DNA of 64,000 bases from Dethiosulfovibrio peptidovorans DSM 11002. Lineage in GTDB: Bacteria; Synergistota; Synergistia; Synergistales; Dethiosulfovibrionaceae. Position 1 is the first letter of the stretch. The number at the start of each line of letters is the position of its first letter. Below, one piece after another: positions 51,605 to 59,547 of the stretch. The notes under the pieces are model-generated. The model saw nothing but the letters and a program-made list of their open reading frames with translations. It was not told the origin of the DNA and ran no database searches. Position numbers and translations under genes: made by a program. The DNA is taken from the NCBI RefSeq assembly GCF_000172975.1, contig NZ_ABTR02000001.1:248001-312000 (forward strand). The letters run 5' to 3'.

Positions 51605-51645
51605 CTAGACTCTAGGTAATCCAGTCCCTTACTGCCTTAATTATA
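51605..51645 (-). promoter_or_regulatory. Candidate control region upstream of fliE
   Basis: The 173-base gap between the upstream gene and fliE holds the upstream terminator, a minus-strand TATAAT (51645-51640) without a good -35 box, and a perfect odd palindrome CTAGACTCTAG (51605-51615), 61 bases before the fliE start codon. Together they suggest that the large fli operon has its own start point here. The regulator is unknown. Confidence 0.4.
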
Positions 51646-51674
51646 GTAGGTCTTTAGCCTCATAGGTAGAGATG

Positions 51675-51698
51675 AAAAAAGCCGCCAAGAAGGCGGCT
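51675..51698 (-). terminator. Intrinsic terminator after the OB-fold gene
   Basis: On the minus strand AGCCGCC-TTCTT-GGCGGCT followed by T residues. It lies about 20 bases after the stop of the small OB-fold gene and ends the transglycosylase-htpG-OB unit before fliE. Confidence 0.85.
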
Positions 51699-51717
51699 AC
51701 AAAGCACAAAAGGGATA

Positions 51718-52023
51718 TCAAAGCTGATTGAGAACCTGGACTTTTTTAACCAGTACGTAGATTCGACCGCTTCCCAAAGAAGACCTGAGCTCTCCAGCAA
51801 CCCATATGGGGGTGTTCTCCTCCTGAGCTTCCAGCCATCGGATTATCTCGGGATCGAAGGCCCTCATCCTGAGATAGTCGACCCTGTCGCTTCCGTCCAT
51901 GTCGCGGTATTCCCTCTTCAGGGAGAATTCGAAATAAGAACCCAGCCGGTTCTCTCCTCTTGTGTCCCCCTTTACAAAGTGGAGAACCCCCGAAAGGTAT
52001 ATGTCGTTGACTAATCTTTCCAT
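51718..52023 (-). CDS. Small single-strand-binding-like OB-fold protein
   Basis: A 101-residue protein with the strand pattern of an SSB OB fold: IYLSGVLHF, SYFEFSLKREYRD, VDYLRMRAFDPEI, TPIWVAGELRSS and IYVLVKKVQVL. It lacks the acidic C-terminal tail of replicative SSB and is shorter, so it is a divergent or specialised member (PriB-like in size). It has GAGGAGG upstream and ends 20 bases before a terminator. Why it sits after htpG inside the flagellar cluster is not clear. Confidence 0.7.
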   Translation of the reverse strand: MERLVNDIYLSGVLHFVKGDTRGENRLGSYFEFSLKREYRDMDGSDRVDYLRMRAFDPEIIRWLEAQEENTPIWVAGELRSSLGSGRIYVLVKKVQVLNQL

Positions 52024-52136
52024 CCCTTTTCCTCCTCGAAATTCGTCGTGACTAGCTTATATTTTCGCCCTTCGGCGTCCTCTTCTTAAGACCAAGATAT
52101 CACACAAAGGGTGTCGTGGGCAAATGGAAACCCCGG

Positions 52137-54011
52137 TTACTTCAGGGCCTTCTCCATGACGACGCTCAACTGACGGCCGAACTCGGCAGGATCCTTTAAG
52201 GTTCCTCCTTCAGCCAGTACGGCCTGTCCGTATAGCACGGAACAAAACGGTCGAAGCGATTCTTCGTCGCCCTTCTCCAACATGGAGGCCATACTCTTGA
52301 GAACGCGATGACCCGGGTTGATCTCAAGCACCCTTTTTACATCTGGAACCTCCTGCCCCATGGCCTTCATGATCCTCTCCATCTGTGGGGTAATGTCGTC
52401 CTCGTCGCCGACGAGACAGGCAGGAGAGGACGTTAGCCGAGAGGAGACCCTGACGTCTTTTATCTCCTCTTTAAGGCTGTCTTTGATGAAGTCGAGCAGT
52501 CCTCCCAGATCTTTCCTGGCTTCGTCGTTTTCCTCGTCGACCGCAATCTTGGCCACGGAGCGAAGCTCCTTGTCACGGAACGATGCTCCCTGGACCCACA
52601 TTTCGTCCACAGGGTCGGCAAGAAGAAGCACCTCCTCACCCCTCTCCAAAAGCGATTCAATGTGAGGAGATTTTCTTAGAACCTCGACGGATGGTCCGGT
52701 TATGTAATGGATGACGTCCTGTCCTTCGGGCATACGGTCTACGTATTCGTCCAACGTAGTGAGTCTTTCCGAATCGGTGGAGGAGAAAAGACAGAGCTTC
52801 TTGACGGTCTCCTCCTCTCCTTCGCCCTGGATCAACCCTTCCTTGAGGACCACACCGAACTCGTCCCAAAACTTGAGATACTTCTCTCGATCTTCCTTGA
52901 GCATCTTTTTCAGGGTCTGAAGGGTCTTTCTCGCCACGCTTTTACGGATCAGCCTGACCTGCCGATCCTGCTGGAGAATCTCCCTGGATATATTGAGGGA
53001 GAGGTCTTCCGAGTCAACTACTCCCTTGACGAAACGAAGGTAGCCCGGCAGGATCTCGTCGCAGTCGTCCATGATGAAGACCCTTTTTACGTAGAGATCG
53101 ATCCCCTTTCGTCCCTCCCTCATGAACATGTCGTAAGGGGCTTTGGGGGGGATGAACAGTATGCCGTGCATCTCGTTTACACCCTCGGTGGAGAAGACTA
53201 TCCTCGCTAGAGGATCCTGCCAGTCGTGGGCGACGTGACGGTAGAACTGTCGGTATTCCTCGTCTGTGACCTCGTCCTCCTGACGCATCCAGAGGGCTTT
53301 CATGGAGTTCAAGGTCTCGTCCTCCAGCACCTTGCCGTTGTCGTCCTTGGGTTTCTCGACCTGCATTTTTATGGGATAGGAGACGAAGTCCGAGTAGGTC
53401 CGAACTATCTCACGGATAACCCATTCGGAGGTGTAGTCCTTCATTCCGTTTTCCGGATCGGATTCTTTTAGATGAAGGGTGACAGTGGTTCCCGGTATGG
53501 GGCGATCCGCCTCCTCTAGCGTGTAGGTTCCGTCTCCGGATGATTCCCAACGCCAGGCCTTCTCGGATCCGGCCTTTCGAGTTAGAAGAGTTACCCTGTC
53601 GGCCACCATAAAGGCGGAGTAGAATCCGACTCCGAACTGGCCTATGAGCATCTCGGCGGCGTCGCCTTCCCGTTTTTCCTTCAGCCTATCCAGAAATTCC
53701 TTCGTTCCAGATTTAGCTATGGTACCGATGTAGGACACGATTTCGTCTTTGTCCATCCCTATTCCGTTGTCCGATACGGACAGGTTGCGGTCCTGCTCGT
53801 CCCTGACTATGCGGATGAAGGGATCCTTGGCATATTCGCTAAGGCCGTGGTCCGTCAGAGATTCCAGGTGAAGCTTGTCCAGCGCATCAGATGCGTTGGA
53901 GATGAGCTCTCGCAAAAAAATGTCCTTGTTCGAGTAAACCGAGTAGATCATCATGTCCAGTATCTGCTTGGCCTCGGTCTCAAAACTGTGGGTCTCTTTT
54001 ACGGTACTCAT
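52137..54011 (-). CDS. htpG: Chaperone HtpG (Hsp90)
   Basis: A 624-residue bacterial Hsp90. The GHKL ATPase domain shows LISNASDALDKL, SDNGIGMDKDEI and GQFGVGFYSAFMVADRV; the middle and C-terminal dimer domains are complete. It remodels client proteins in an ATP-dependent cycle. AAGGAGG precedes the ATG at 54011. It lies between a lytic transglycosylase gene and the OB-fold gene, inside what is otherwise a flagellar operon. Confidence 0.97.
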   Translation of the reverse strand: MSTVKETHSFETEAKQILDMMIYSVYSNKDIFLRELISNASDALDKLHLESLTDHGLSEYAKDPFIRIVRDEQDRNLSVSDNGIGMDKDEIVSYIGTIAKSGTKEFLDRLKEKREGDAAEMLIGQFGVGFYSAFMVADRVTLLTRKAGSEKAWRWESSGDGTYTLEEADRPIPGTTVTLHLKESDPENGMKDYTSEWVIREIVRTYSDFVSYPIKMQVEKPKDDNGKVLEDETLNSMKALWMRQEDEVTDEEYRQFYRHVAHDWQDPLARIVFSTEGVNEMHGILFIPPKAPYDMFMREGRKGIDLYVKRVFIMDDCDEILPGYLRFVKGVVDSEDLSLNISREILQQDRQVRLIRKSVARKTLQTLKKMLKEDREKYLKFWDEFGVVLKEGLIQGEGEEETVKKLCLFSSTDSERLTTLDEYVDRMPEGQDVIHYITGPSVEVLRKSPHIESLLERGEEVLLLADPVDEMWVQGASFRDKELRSVAKIAVDEENDEARKDLGGLLDFIKDSLKEEIKDVRVSSRLTSSPACLVGDEDDITPQMERIMKAMGQEVPDVKRVLEINPGHRVLKSMASMLEKGDEESLRPFCSVLYGQAVLAEGGTLKDPAEFGRQLSVVMEKALK

Positions 54012-54043
54012 CCCGATTTCCTCCTTATTGCGTAATTAGCCTT

Positions 54044-54679
54044 TTATTTAGAGACTGCGGCGGCGTTCCTCCGCATGGTCCCCCTATATGACATTATCTT
54101 CGAGACATATCTGCTGCTGTTGGCACCGAGATACCTGTGCAGGGCTTTCTCAACGTTGCCTCCTGTGCTCTTGAGATAGTTGGAGAATATCCAGGTACCG
54201 ACCAGTATGTTGTTCCTGGGAGACATCAGGCTTTCGGTGTTCTTTATCCATGGGAAGGTTTGAGCTATTGACTTACGATGAACCTTCCAGTATATCTGCA
54301 TAAGTCCGTAGGCGTAGCGAGATCTTGCTCTGGGACGGACCCTGGATTCCTTGACTATCATTCCGGCGATCAAAGCAGGGTCGTTTATCCCGTATTTATC
54401 GCAGGCCTCTATTACGTAACCGGCATATTCCAGCGCCTTCGCCCAGGATACCTCGCCGTTGTAGTGTCTGAAGCCCTTCGCTATGGCTCTACGAAGCCCT
54501 TCCTTCGAGGAAGCCTCTTTCTCCCGAGTCTTGAACTGAGAGGATGAACGATACTGCTCTCTTATGTATTCGTCCAGAGCCTTGGCTTTTTCCATGTGGG
54601 ACATCGCCCATCCCGCAGTCGATGAATACAGAAGGACGCAAAGGACCACTAAGACGGCCGATCTTATTCGATGGATCAT
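54044..54679 (-). CDS. Exported lytic transglycosylase-like protein
   Basis: A protein of about 211 residues from the ATG at 54679, preceded by GGAGAG. It has a signal peptide (about 1-24, AVLVVLCVLLYSSTAGWA), a charged helical spacer and a C-terminal SLT-type domain with the catalytic glutamate in IVKESRVRP and YAYGLMQIY. It probably cleaves peptidoglycan in the periplasm, and could clear space for the rod, because flgB and flgC lie directly upstream. No FlgJ-type rod-cap part is seen. Confidence 0.85.
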   Translation of the reverse strand: MIHRIRSAVLVVLCVLLYSSTAGWAMSHMEKAKALDEYIREQYRSSSQFKTREKEASSKEGLRRAIAKGFRHYNGEVSWAKALEYAGYVIEACDKYGINDPALIAGMIVKESRVRPRARSRYAYGLMQIYWKVHRKSIAQTFPWIKNTESLMSPRNNILVGTWIFSNYLKSTGGNVEKALHRYLGANSSRYVSKIMSYRGTMRRNAAAVSK

Positions 54680-54757
54680 ACATATCACTCTCCGTGTTTT
54701 TTGATATTTCCAAGGGTTTGATTTTACAGGACCTTTTCCTAAGGGGCAAGAGAAGAG

Positions 54758-54781
54758 GAGAGGCCCCTAAAGGGGCCCCTC
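54758..54781 (-). terminator. Possible terminator after flgC
   Basis: A ten-pair hairpin (GAGGGGCCCC-TTTA-GGGGCCTCTC on the minus strand) lies 14 bases after the flgC stop. It is followed by a pyrimidine-rich stretch but no run of T, so termination may be partial. Confidence 0.5.
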
Positions 54782-54795
54782 CGAAGAGTCCATAG

Positions 54796-55218
54796 TCATC
54801 CCTTGAGAATATCAAGAGCGCCGGTCCACATGCTTTTGGCCGAGGTGGTGACGGCCAGGTTGGCCTCGTAGGCCCTGCTGGCCACCATCATATCCGCCAT
54901 TTCCCTGACCACGCTGACGTTGGGCATGGCTACATAGCCTTCCTGGTCTGCGTCGGGATGGTCGGGCTGATAGACCAGCCTGGGAGCGGTGGTGGTGTCT
55001 TTGGCAATCTCGACCACCTTTACTCCGCCCTTGACCTTGCCATCTTCTCCGATCTCGTCCAGTATCTGCTGGAACACCGGAACTCTCCTGACGTAAGGCC
55101 CTCCTTCCGGCGTTCTGGAAGAGTTGACGTTGGCCAGGTTCTGAGAGATGGTGTCCATCCAGAGTCTATGGGCGGTAAGCGAGCTGGCAGCTACGTCTAT
55201 CGACTTGAAAACTCTCAT
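54796..55218 (-). CDS. flgC: Flagellar rod protein FlgC
   Basis: A 140-residue proximal rod protein with the D0 segments AHRLWMDTISQNLANVNSSR (N-terminal) and MMVASRAYEANLAVTTSAKS (C-terminal), which pair as coiled coils. ATG at 55218, ten bases after flgB. The rod also needs FlgF and FlgG, which are not in the window. Confidence 0.96.
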   Translation of the reverse strand: MRVFKSIDVAASSLTAHRLWMDTISQNLANVNSSRTPEGGPYVRRVPVFQQILDEIGEDGKVKGGVKVVEIAKDTTTAPRLVYQPDHPDADQEGYVAMPNVSVVREMADMMVASRAYEANLAVTTSAKSMWTGALDILKG

Positions 55219-55228
55219 TTTATCTCTC

Positions 55229-55624
55229 CTATCCTCCCATGGCCGTCTTGTAACCCGATACTTTTTTGGAAACCAGGCGGGTCATGGCTTCGTAGCCCAT
55301 CTTGGTCTCAGCCAGTTTTGCCATCTCGATCTCGGGGTCGACGTTGTTCCTGTCCAGCCGATAGAGTTGATCGGGAATTCTGTCCTCTCTGGGAGTTACC
55401 TCCTCAACCGATCTGGCGTGGGTCGTCATGTGTTTCGGGTCGGTGGTCGCCATGGGCAGTCTCTTAGGCCCGTTGACGATATCGTCCAGCTGATCCTCGA
55501 AGGAGACCTCCCTCCTGGCATAGCCGGGAGTGTTGGCGTTGGCCAGGTTTTGGCCTACGGAACGAAATCTATGAGCCAGCCCCTGAAGATCCTTTTCCAT
55601 CACCTTCCAGGTTAGATCGAACAC
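55229..55624 (-). CDS. flgB: Flagellar rod protein FlgB
   Basis: A 131-residue rod protein with FRSVGQNLANANTPGYARRE near the N-terminus and a conserved C-terminal helix (MAKLAETKMGYEAMTRLVSK). GTG start at 55624 with GGAGG upstream, 19 bases after codY, the same codY-flgB junction as in Bacillus. Confidence 0.96.
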   Translation of the reverse strand: MFDLTWKVMEKDLQGLAHRFRSVGQNLANANTPGYARREVSFEDQLDDIVNGPKRLPMATTDPKHMTTHARSVEEVTPREDRIPDQLYRLDRNNVDPEIEMAKLAETKMGYEAMTRLVSKKVSGYKTAMGG

Positions 55625-55643
55625 GATACCACCTCCGTTTGTT

Positions 55644-56465
55644 TTACACTCCGATTTCCATCCCTAGCTCCTCTATGAAGAGGGGACTCAATATCTTGAT
55701 GAAGGTGCCTTTCATACCGAGGCTCCTGCTCTCTATTATACCGGCACTTTCTAGTTTTCGCAGGGCATTTACTATAACGCTTCTGGTAACTCCGACTCTA
55801 TCTGCCACCTTGCTGGCTATTACGACACCCTCGAAGGCGTTGAGCTCCTTGATTATGTGTTTTATCGACTCCACCTCGGAGTAGGAGAGAGCCCTCATGG
55901 CCATCTGAACGACCAGTCGCTCCCTGGCACGCTCCTCGATTATCTTGGTCCTCTCGTGGAGGATCTCTATACCGACCAGAGTGGCGAGATATTCGGCCAG
56001 AACGAAGTCCTTGGTCCTGAAGGTCTCGGCGAAGCGGACCAGCATCAGGGTTCCCAGTCTCTCGGCCGCACCATATATGGGAACGAAGAGAGCGTCCTTC
56101 TCCGGCTCGGAGCTCTTCTCCTCAGGGTCGTCGAACATATAGGCGTCGGACTTGCTCATGAGGCTTTCCCTCTGTTGGTTGAGCCGCTCGATGAAACTCT
56201 CCGGCATATAGCCGGTCTCCAGGAAGGACGCTATGGCCTCGGAATGGTACTCGCTGACCCAGGAATGCCCCAGTATCTGGCCGTCTCGACTCAGGATGTA
56301 TACGTTCGCGGTGGAGAACTCCCCTAAAAGCCTGGCCAACTTGCTGTAGTCCGGCTTGGTCCCCTCTCTGCGACTCTGAAGAGCCCTTCCGACCAATCTG
56401 GTCTTTTCGAGCAGATCCTGCATCTCTTCGGAGTTAGAGACTATGTTATCGTTTACCTTTTCCAT
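55644..56465 (-). CDS. codY: GTP- and branched-chain amino acid-sensing regulator CodY
   Basis: A 273-residue CodY. The N-terminal GAF domain senses branched-chain amino acids (about 1-155); the C-terminal winged helix-turn-helix has IASKVADRVGVTRSVIVNAL and ESRSLGMKGTFIKIL, close to Firmicutes CodY. It represses genes when nutrients are plentiful. It is the fourth gene of codV-codW-codX-codY, as in Bacillus, here in a cell with lipid A genes. ATG at 56465 after GGAGGG. No clear CodY box was found in the window. Confidence 0.95.
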   Translation of the reverse strand: MEKVNDNIVSNSEEMQDLLEKTRLVGRALQSRREGTKPDYSKLARLLGEFSTANVYILSRDGQILGHSWVSEYHSEAIASFLETGYMPESFIERLNQQRESLMSKSDAYMFDDPEEKSSEPEKDALFVPIYGAAERLGTLMLVRFAETFRTKDFVLAEYLATLVGIEILHERTKIIEERARERLVVQMAMRALSYSEVESIKHIIKELNAFEGVVIASKVADRVGVTRSVIVNALRKLESAGIIESRSLGMKGTFIKILSPLFIEELGMEIGV

Positions 56466-56525
56466 TCAAAAACCCTCCTTAAATTATTGCCGTTCAAAAA
56501 CGGAGCTACGCCGGACGCATGAGGC

Positions 56526-57950
56526 TTAAAGTAGATAACGTCTGACGTCGCTGTCTTTCACCAGTGGTTCCAGACGATCTTTTACGAAAGATCCATCTAC
56601 GGTGAAGGTCTCTCCCTTGCGTTCGGGGGCCTCGAAACTTATATCCTCCAGGAGCTGTTCGACCATTGTGTGAAGTCGCCTGGCTCCGATGTTTTCCATC
56701 TCCAGGTTCATCCTCTCGGCCAGGGAGGCGATCTCTCGGACTCCCTCGTCCTCGAAGACAAGATAGACTTCCTCCGTCTTCAGGAGGGCTTCGTATTGTT
56801 CTATGAGGCTATGCTTGGGCTCGGTAAGTATCCTGGCCAGCTGGGCTTTATCAAGAGCCTCCAGCTCCACCCTTATGGGGAACCGGCCCTGAAGCTCCGG
56901 CACCAAATCGGACGGTTTGCTCTGATGAAAGGCCCCGGCGGCTATGAAGAGAACGTGATCGGTGGATACCTGGCCGTGTTTCGTCTGGACGGTGCATCCC
57001 TCCACGACGGGAAGCAGGTCTCTCTGCACCCCGTCTCGACTGACGTCATGCCCCCCTCCACCGCTCCCCTTGGAGACTATTTTGTCTATCTCGTCGACGA
57101 AAATTATTCCCTCTTCCTGGGCTTTTTCCATCCCCATTCTGGTAGCGGCCTCCACGTCTATGAGCTTCTCCGCTTCCTCGTTCTGGAGGACTCTTAGGGC
57201 ATCTTTTACCTTCATCGTCTTTCGCTTTTTTTTCTTGGGCATCAGGCCACCCAGCATCTCGCCGAGGTTTATGCCCATCTCGTCCATTCCTGCTCCACCC
57301 ATTATGGGAATTCCCATCTGGGGAGATTCCTGGATCTCTATCTCGACCTCGCGGTCGTCCAGTTTCCCCTGGGCAAGCAGGTCCAGAAGCTTGGAACGGG
57401 TGGACTGACGCATTCTGTCTTCTTCGGGCGTCTCCTGCTCCTCTTCCTGTGAGTCGTCCTCTCCGCTCATTCCCTTGATGACGCTCATGAAGGTGGGCAT
57501 GCCTCCGGAACGAGTTTTTTTGCCGGGAACCAGGAAGTCGACCACTCTATCCCGGGCTCTTTCCATGGCGGGAGTCTGAACGTCCTCGAGCATCCTCTTT
57601 TTGACCATCTGGATGGCAGTCTCCACCAGGTCTCGGACCATGGACTCGACGTCCCGTCCAACGTATCCGACCTCGGTGAATTTGGTAGCCTCCACCTTGA
57701 CGAAGGGCGCGTTTACCAGCTCGGCCAATCGCCTGGCGATCTCAGTTTTCCCGACTCCGGTAGGGCCTACCATGAGTATGTTCTTAGGAGCGACTTCCTT
57801 GGCCAGTTCGGGATCGAGCATCCTTCTACGAAAACGGTTCCTAAGGGCTATGGCCACCGCCCTTTTGGCTTTATCCTGACCGACTATGTAGCGGTCCAGG
57901 TAGCTGACTATTGCGGAAGGGACCAAGGTGGATCCGTCTTCTACGAACAT
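56526..57950 (-). CDS. hslU: HslU/CodX ATPase of the HslUV protease
   Basis: A 474-residue AAA+ unfoldase. Walker A GPTGVGKTE is near residue 66 and Walker B IIFVDEIDKI near 295; an inserted I domain (about 110-240) carries acidic repeats, and the C-terminus ends in RRYLL, which docks into HslV. It unfolds substrates for HslV. Its ATG overlaps the hslV stop by one base (TAATG). Confidence 0.97.
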   Translation of the reverse strand: MFVEDGSTLVPSAIVSYLDRYIVGQDKAKRAVAIALRNRFRRRMLDPELAKEVAPKNILMVGPTGVGKTEIARRLAELVNAPFVKVEATKFTEVGYVGRDVESMVRDLVETAIQMVKKRMLEDVQTPAMERARDRVVDFLVPGKKTRSGGMPTFMSVIKGMSGEDDSQEEEQETPEEDRMRQSTRSKLLDLLAQGKLDDREVEIEIQESPQMGIPIMGGAGMDEMGINLGEMLGGLMPKKKKRKTMKVKDALRVLQNEEAEKLIDVEAATRMGMEKAQEEGIIFVDEIDKIVSKGSGGGGHDVSRDGVQRDLLPVVEGCTVQTKHGQVSTDHVLFIAAGAFHQSKPSDLVPELQGRFPIRVELEALDKAQLARILTEPKHSLIEQYEALLKTEEVYLVFEDEGVREIASLAERMNLEMENIGARRLHTMVEQLLEDISFEAPERKGETFTVDGSFVKDRLEPLVKDSDVRRYLL

Positions 57951-58477
57951 TACAGCACCTCCATGGAAATCACGTCATCGGTATAAATGCAGATGCTGGA
58001 GGCTATCTCGAGAGACTTTCTGGCTATTTTATCTGCATCCCAGCCGCTGCATTCCATATAGGCCCTGGCGGCCGCGAGGGCGTAGGCCGATCCGGATCCG
58101 ATGGCAGCCGCGTCATGCTCCGGCTCTATGATGTCGCCGGCTCCGGACAGGAGTATAGTGTGGGACCTGTCTGCGACCAACATCATGGCCTCCAGACGGC
58201 GAAGCATACGATCAGTACGCCACTGTTTGCCCAGCTCGACGGCGGCTCTCATAAGGTTTCCTCCATGTTCCTCAAGCTTTTTCTCGAAAAGCTCGAGCAA
58301 TGTCATGGCATCGGCGGTGGAGCCGGCAAAGCCGGCCAACACTGTTCCGCCGTGAAGACGACGGACCTTTACCGTGTTGGATTTTATTATCTGGTTTCCC
58401 AAGGTCATCTGGCCGTCTCCGGCCATGGCGACCTTGTCTCCCTGCCTGACGCAGAGAATAGTAGTTCCTTCGAACAT
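57950..58477 (-). CDS. hslV: HslV/CodW peptidase of the HslUV protease
   Basis: A 175-residue proteasome-like peptidase. The mature N-terminal threonine is expected at Thr 5 ([10 protein letters not shown]), and [11 protein letters not shown] and [12 protein letters not shown] match the family. Bacillus CodW uses serine at this position; this copy keeps threonine. It sits between xerC and hslU with no real gap, so the pair is made in step. Confidence 0.96.
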   Translation of the reverse strand: MFEGTTILCVRQGDKVAMAGDGQMTLGNQIIKSNTVKVRRLHGGTVLAGFAGSTADAMTLLELFEKKLEEHGGNLMRAAVELGKQWRTDRMLRRLEAMMLVADRSHTILLSGAGDIIEPEHDAAAIGSGSAYALAAARAYMECSGWDADKIARKSLEIASSICIYTDDVISMEVL

Positions 58478-59365
58478 TTAAGCGTCACCTCCAGCCCTAG
58501 GATGGGCCGATTCATAGCTCTTCTTTAGATGCTGAGCGGTTATCCTGAGGTATCTCTGGGTGGTCGTGAGATGTTCATGCCCCAGGAGTTCCTGTACCAC
58601 CCTCAGGGAGGCTCCTCCCTCGAGCAGATGGGTGGCGAAACTGTGTCTCAACGAATGGGGGGTAACCCCATTTACTCCTGCCTTGGCTGCAGCGGCCACG
58701 ACTACCCTGTGGACCGTTCGAACCGTCAGGCAGCCCCTTTTTTTACCTGGGAAAACGTATTCGTCTCCCGGCATGGACAGGGCCCTGAGTCCCGTAAGTG
58801 CCCTCTGAGCCATGGATCCAAAGGGAACCGCTCTTTCCTTGGAGCCCTTTCCCATGACCTTAAGCCACCGTTCCTCTATCTCCACGTCCTCCCAACGAAC
58901 CGAGACGACCTCAGCTACCCTGAGGCCGCATCCGTACAGCAGCTCTATCAGAGCACCGTTTCGCAAGCCCTGTTCGTCGTCATCGTAGGCACAGTCGATC
59001 ATCCTGGAGACCTGTTCGACCGACATCGCCCGAGGAAGGCGATCGGATCTTCTAGGACCTCTGACCCTGCCGGAAGGGTCCTTCTCTATGACTCTCTCCT
59101 CGAACAGGTACTTCATAAGGCTTTTTATGGCGGACAGTTTTCGTCCCACCGACGCAGGAGCGAAACCGTAGCCGGAAAGGGACCTTACGAAGGCCCTAAT
59201 CTCTCCGGTGGCTATGTCGGACACGTCCGAAACGCCCTGTGTCTCCAGGAATTCGGCGAATTGCGCCAAATCGACTCCGTAATTTGTAATCGTATGCTCT
59301 GATAGACCTGATGTGTTCATACGATCTAGAAATCCGTCTATAGCGGAATATATCTGAAGACTCAT
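58478..59365 (-). CDS. xerC: Tyrosine recombinase XerC/CodV
   Basis: A 295-residue integrase-family recombinase. Catalytic residues are Arg 149 (YGCGLRVAE), His 237 and Arg 240 (TPHSLRHSFATHLLEGG), His 263 (LLGHEHLTTTQRY) and Tyr 272. XerC with XerD resolves chromosome dimers at dif. It is the first gene of the codVWXY-fla series, directly after a terminator and a 55-base leader. No clear promoter boxes were found there, and the ribosome site GAGGAG is unusually far (16 bases) from the ATG. Confidence 0.93.
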   Translation of the reverse strand: MSLQIYSAIDGFLDRMNTSGLSEHTITNYGVDLAQFAEFLETQGVSDVSDIATGEIRAFVRSLSGYGFAPASVGRKLSAIKSLMKYLFEERVIEKDPSGRVRGPRRSDRLPRAMSVEQVSRMIDCAYDDDEQGLRNGALIELLYGCGLRVAEVVSVRWEDVEIEERWLKVMGKGSKERAVPFGSMAQRALTGLRALSMPGDEYVFPGKKRGCLTVRTVHRVVVAAAAKAGVNGVTPHSLRHSFATHLLEGGASLRVVQELLGHEHLTTTQRYLRITAQHLKKSYESAHPRAGGDA

Positions 59366-59420
59366 TTGGTTATTCTACCATCTCCTCGAAGAAACAACAC
59401 CAACTTTTCAAAAGACACAG

Positions 59421-59443
59421 AAAAAGAGGGCTCTTGCCCTCTT
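59421..59443 (-). terminator. Intrinsic terminator of the topA-trmFO operon
   Basis: On the minus strand AAGAGGGC-AAGA-GCCCTCTT followed by T residues. It is about 105 bases after the trmFO stop and 55 bases before xerC. The spacer 59444-59547 holds nothing else that I recognise. Confidence 0.85.
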
Positions 59444-59547
59444 CCATAGATCCAAGGGATCCGTTTAATGGCATAAAAGGATACCACAAAACAGCACAAT
59501 TGGAAATATTGCCCTTAAAAATCCATCAGGTGGAACTAAATCGGTAT

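Noticed and set aside
52024-52136. Possible promoter TTGCCC-18-TATCTT and small hairpin CGCC/GGCG between htpG and the OB-fold gene
   Set aside because: The -35 box is weak, the spacing long, and the hairpin has only four pairs without a U-run.
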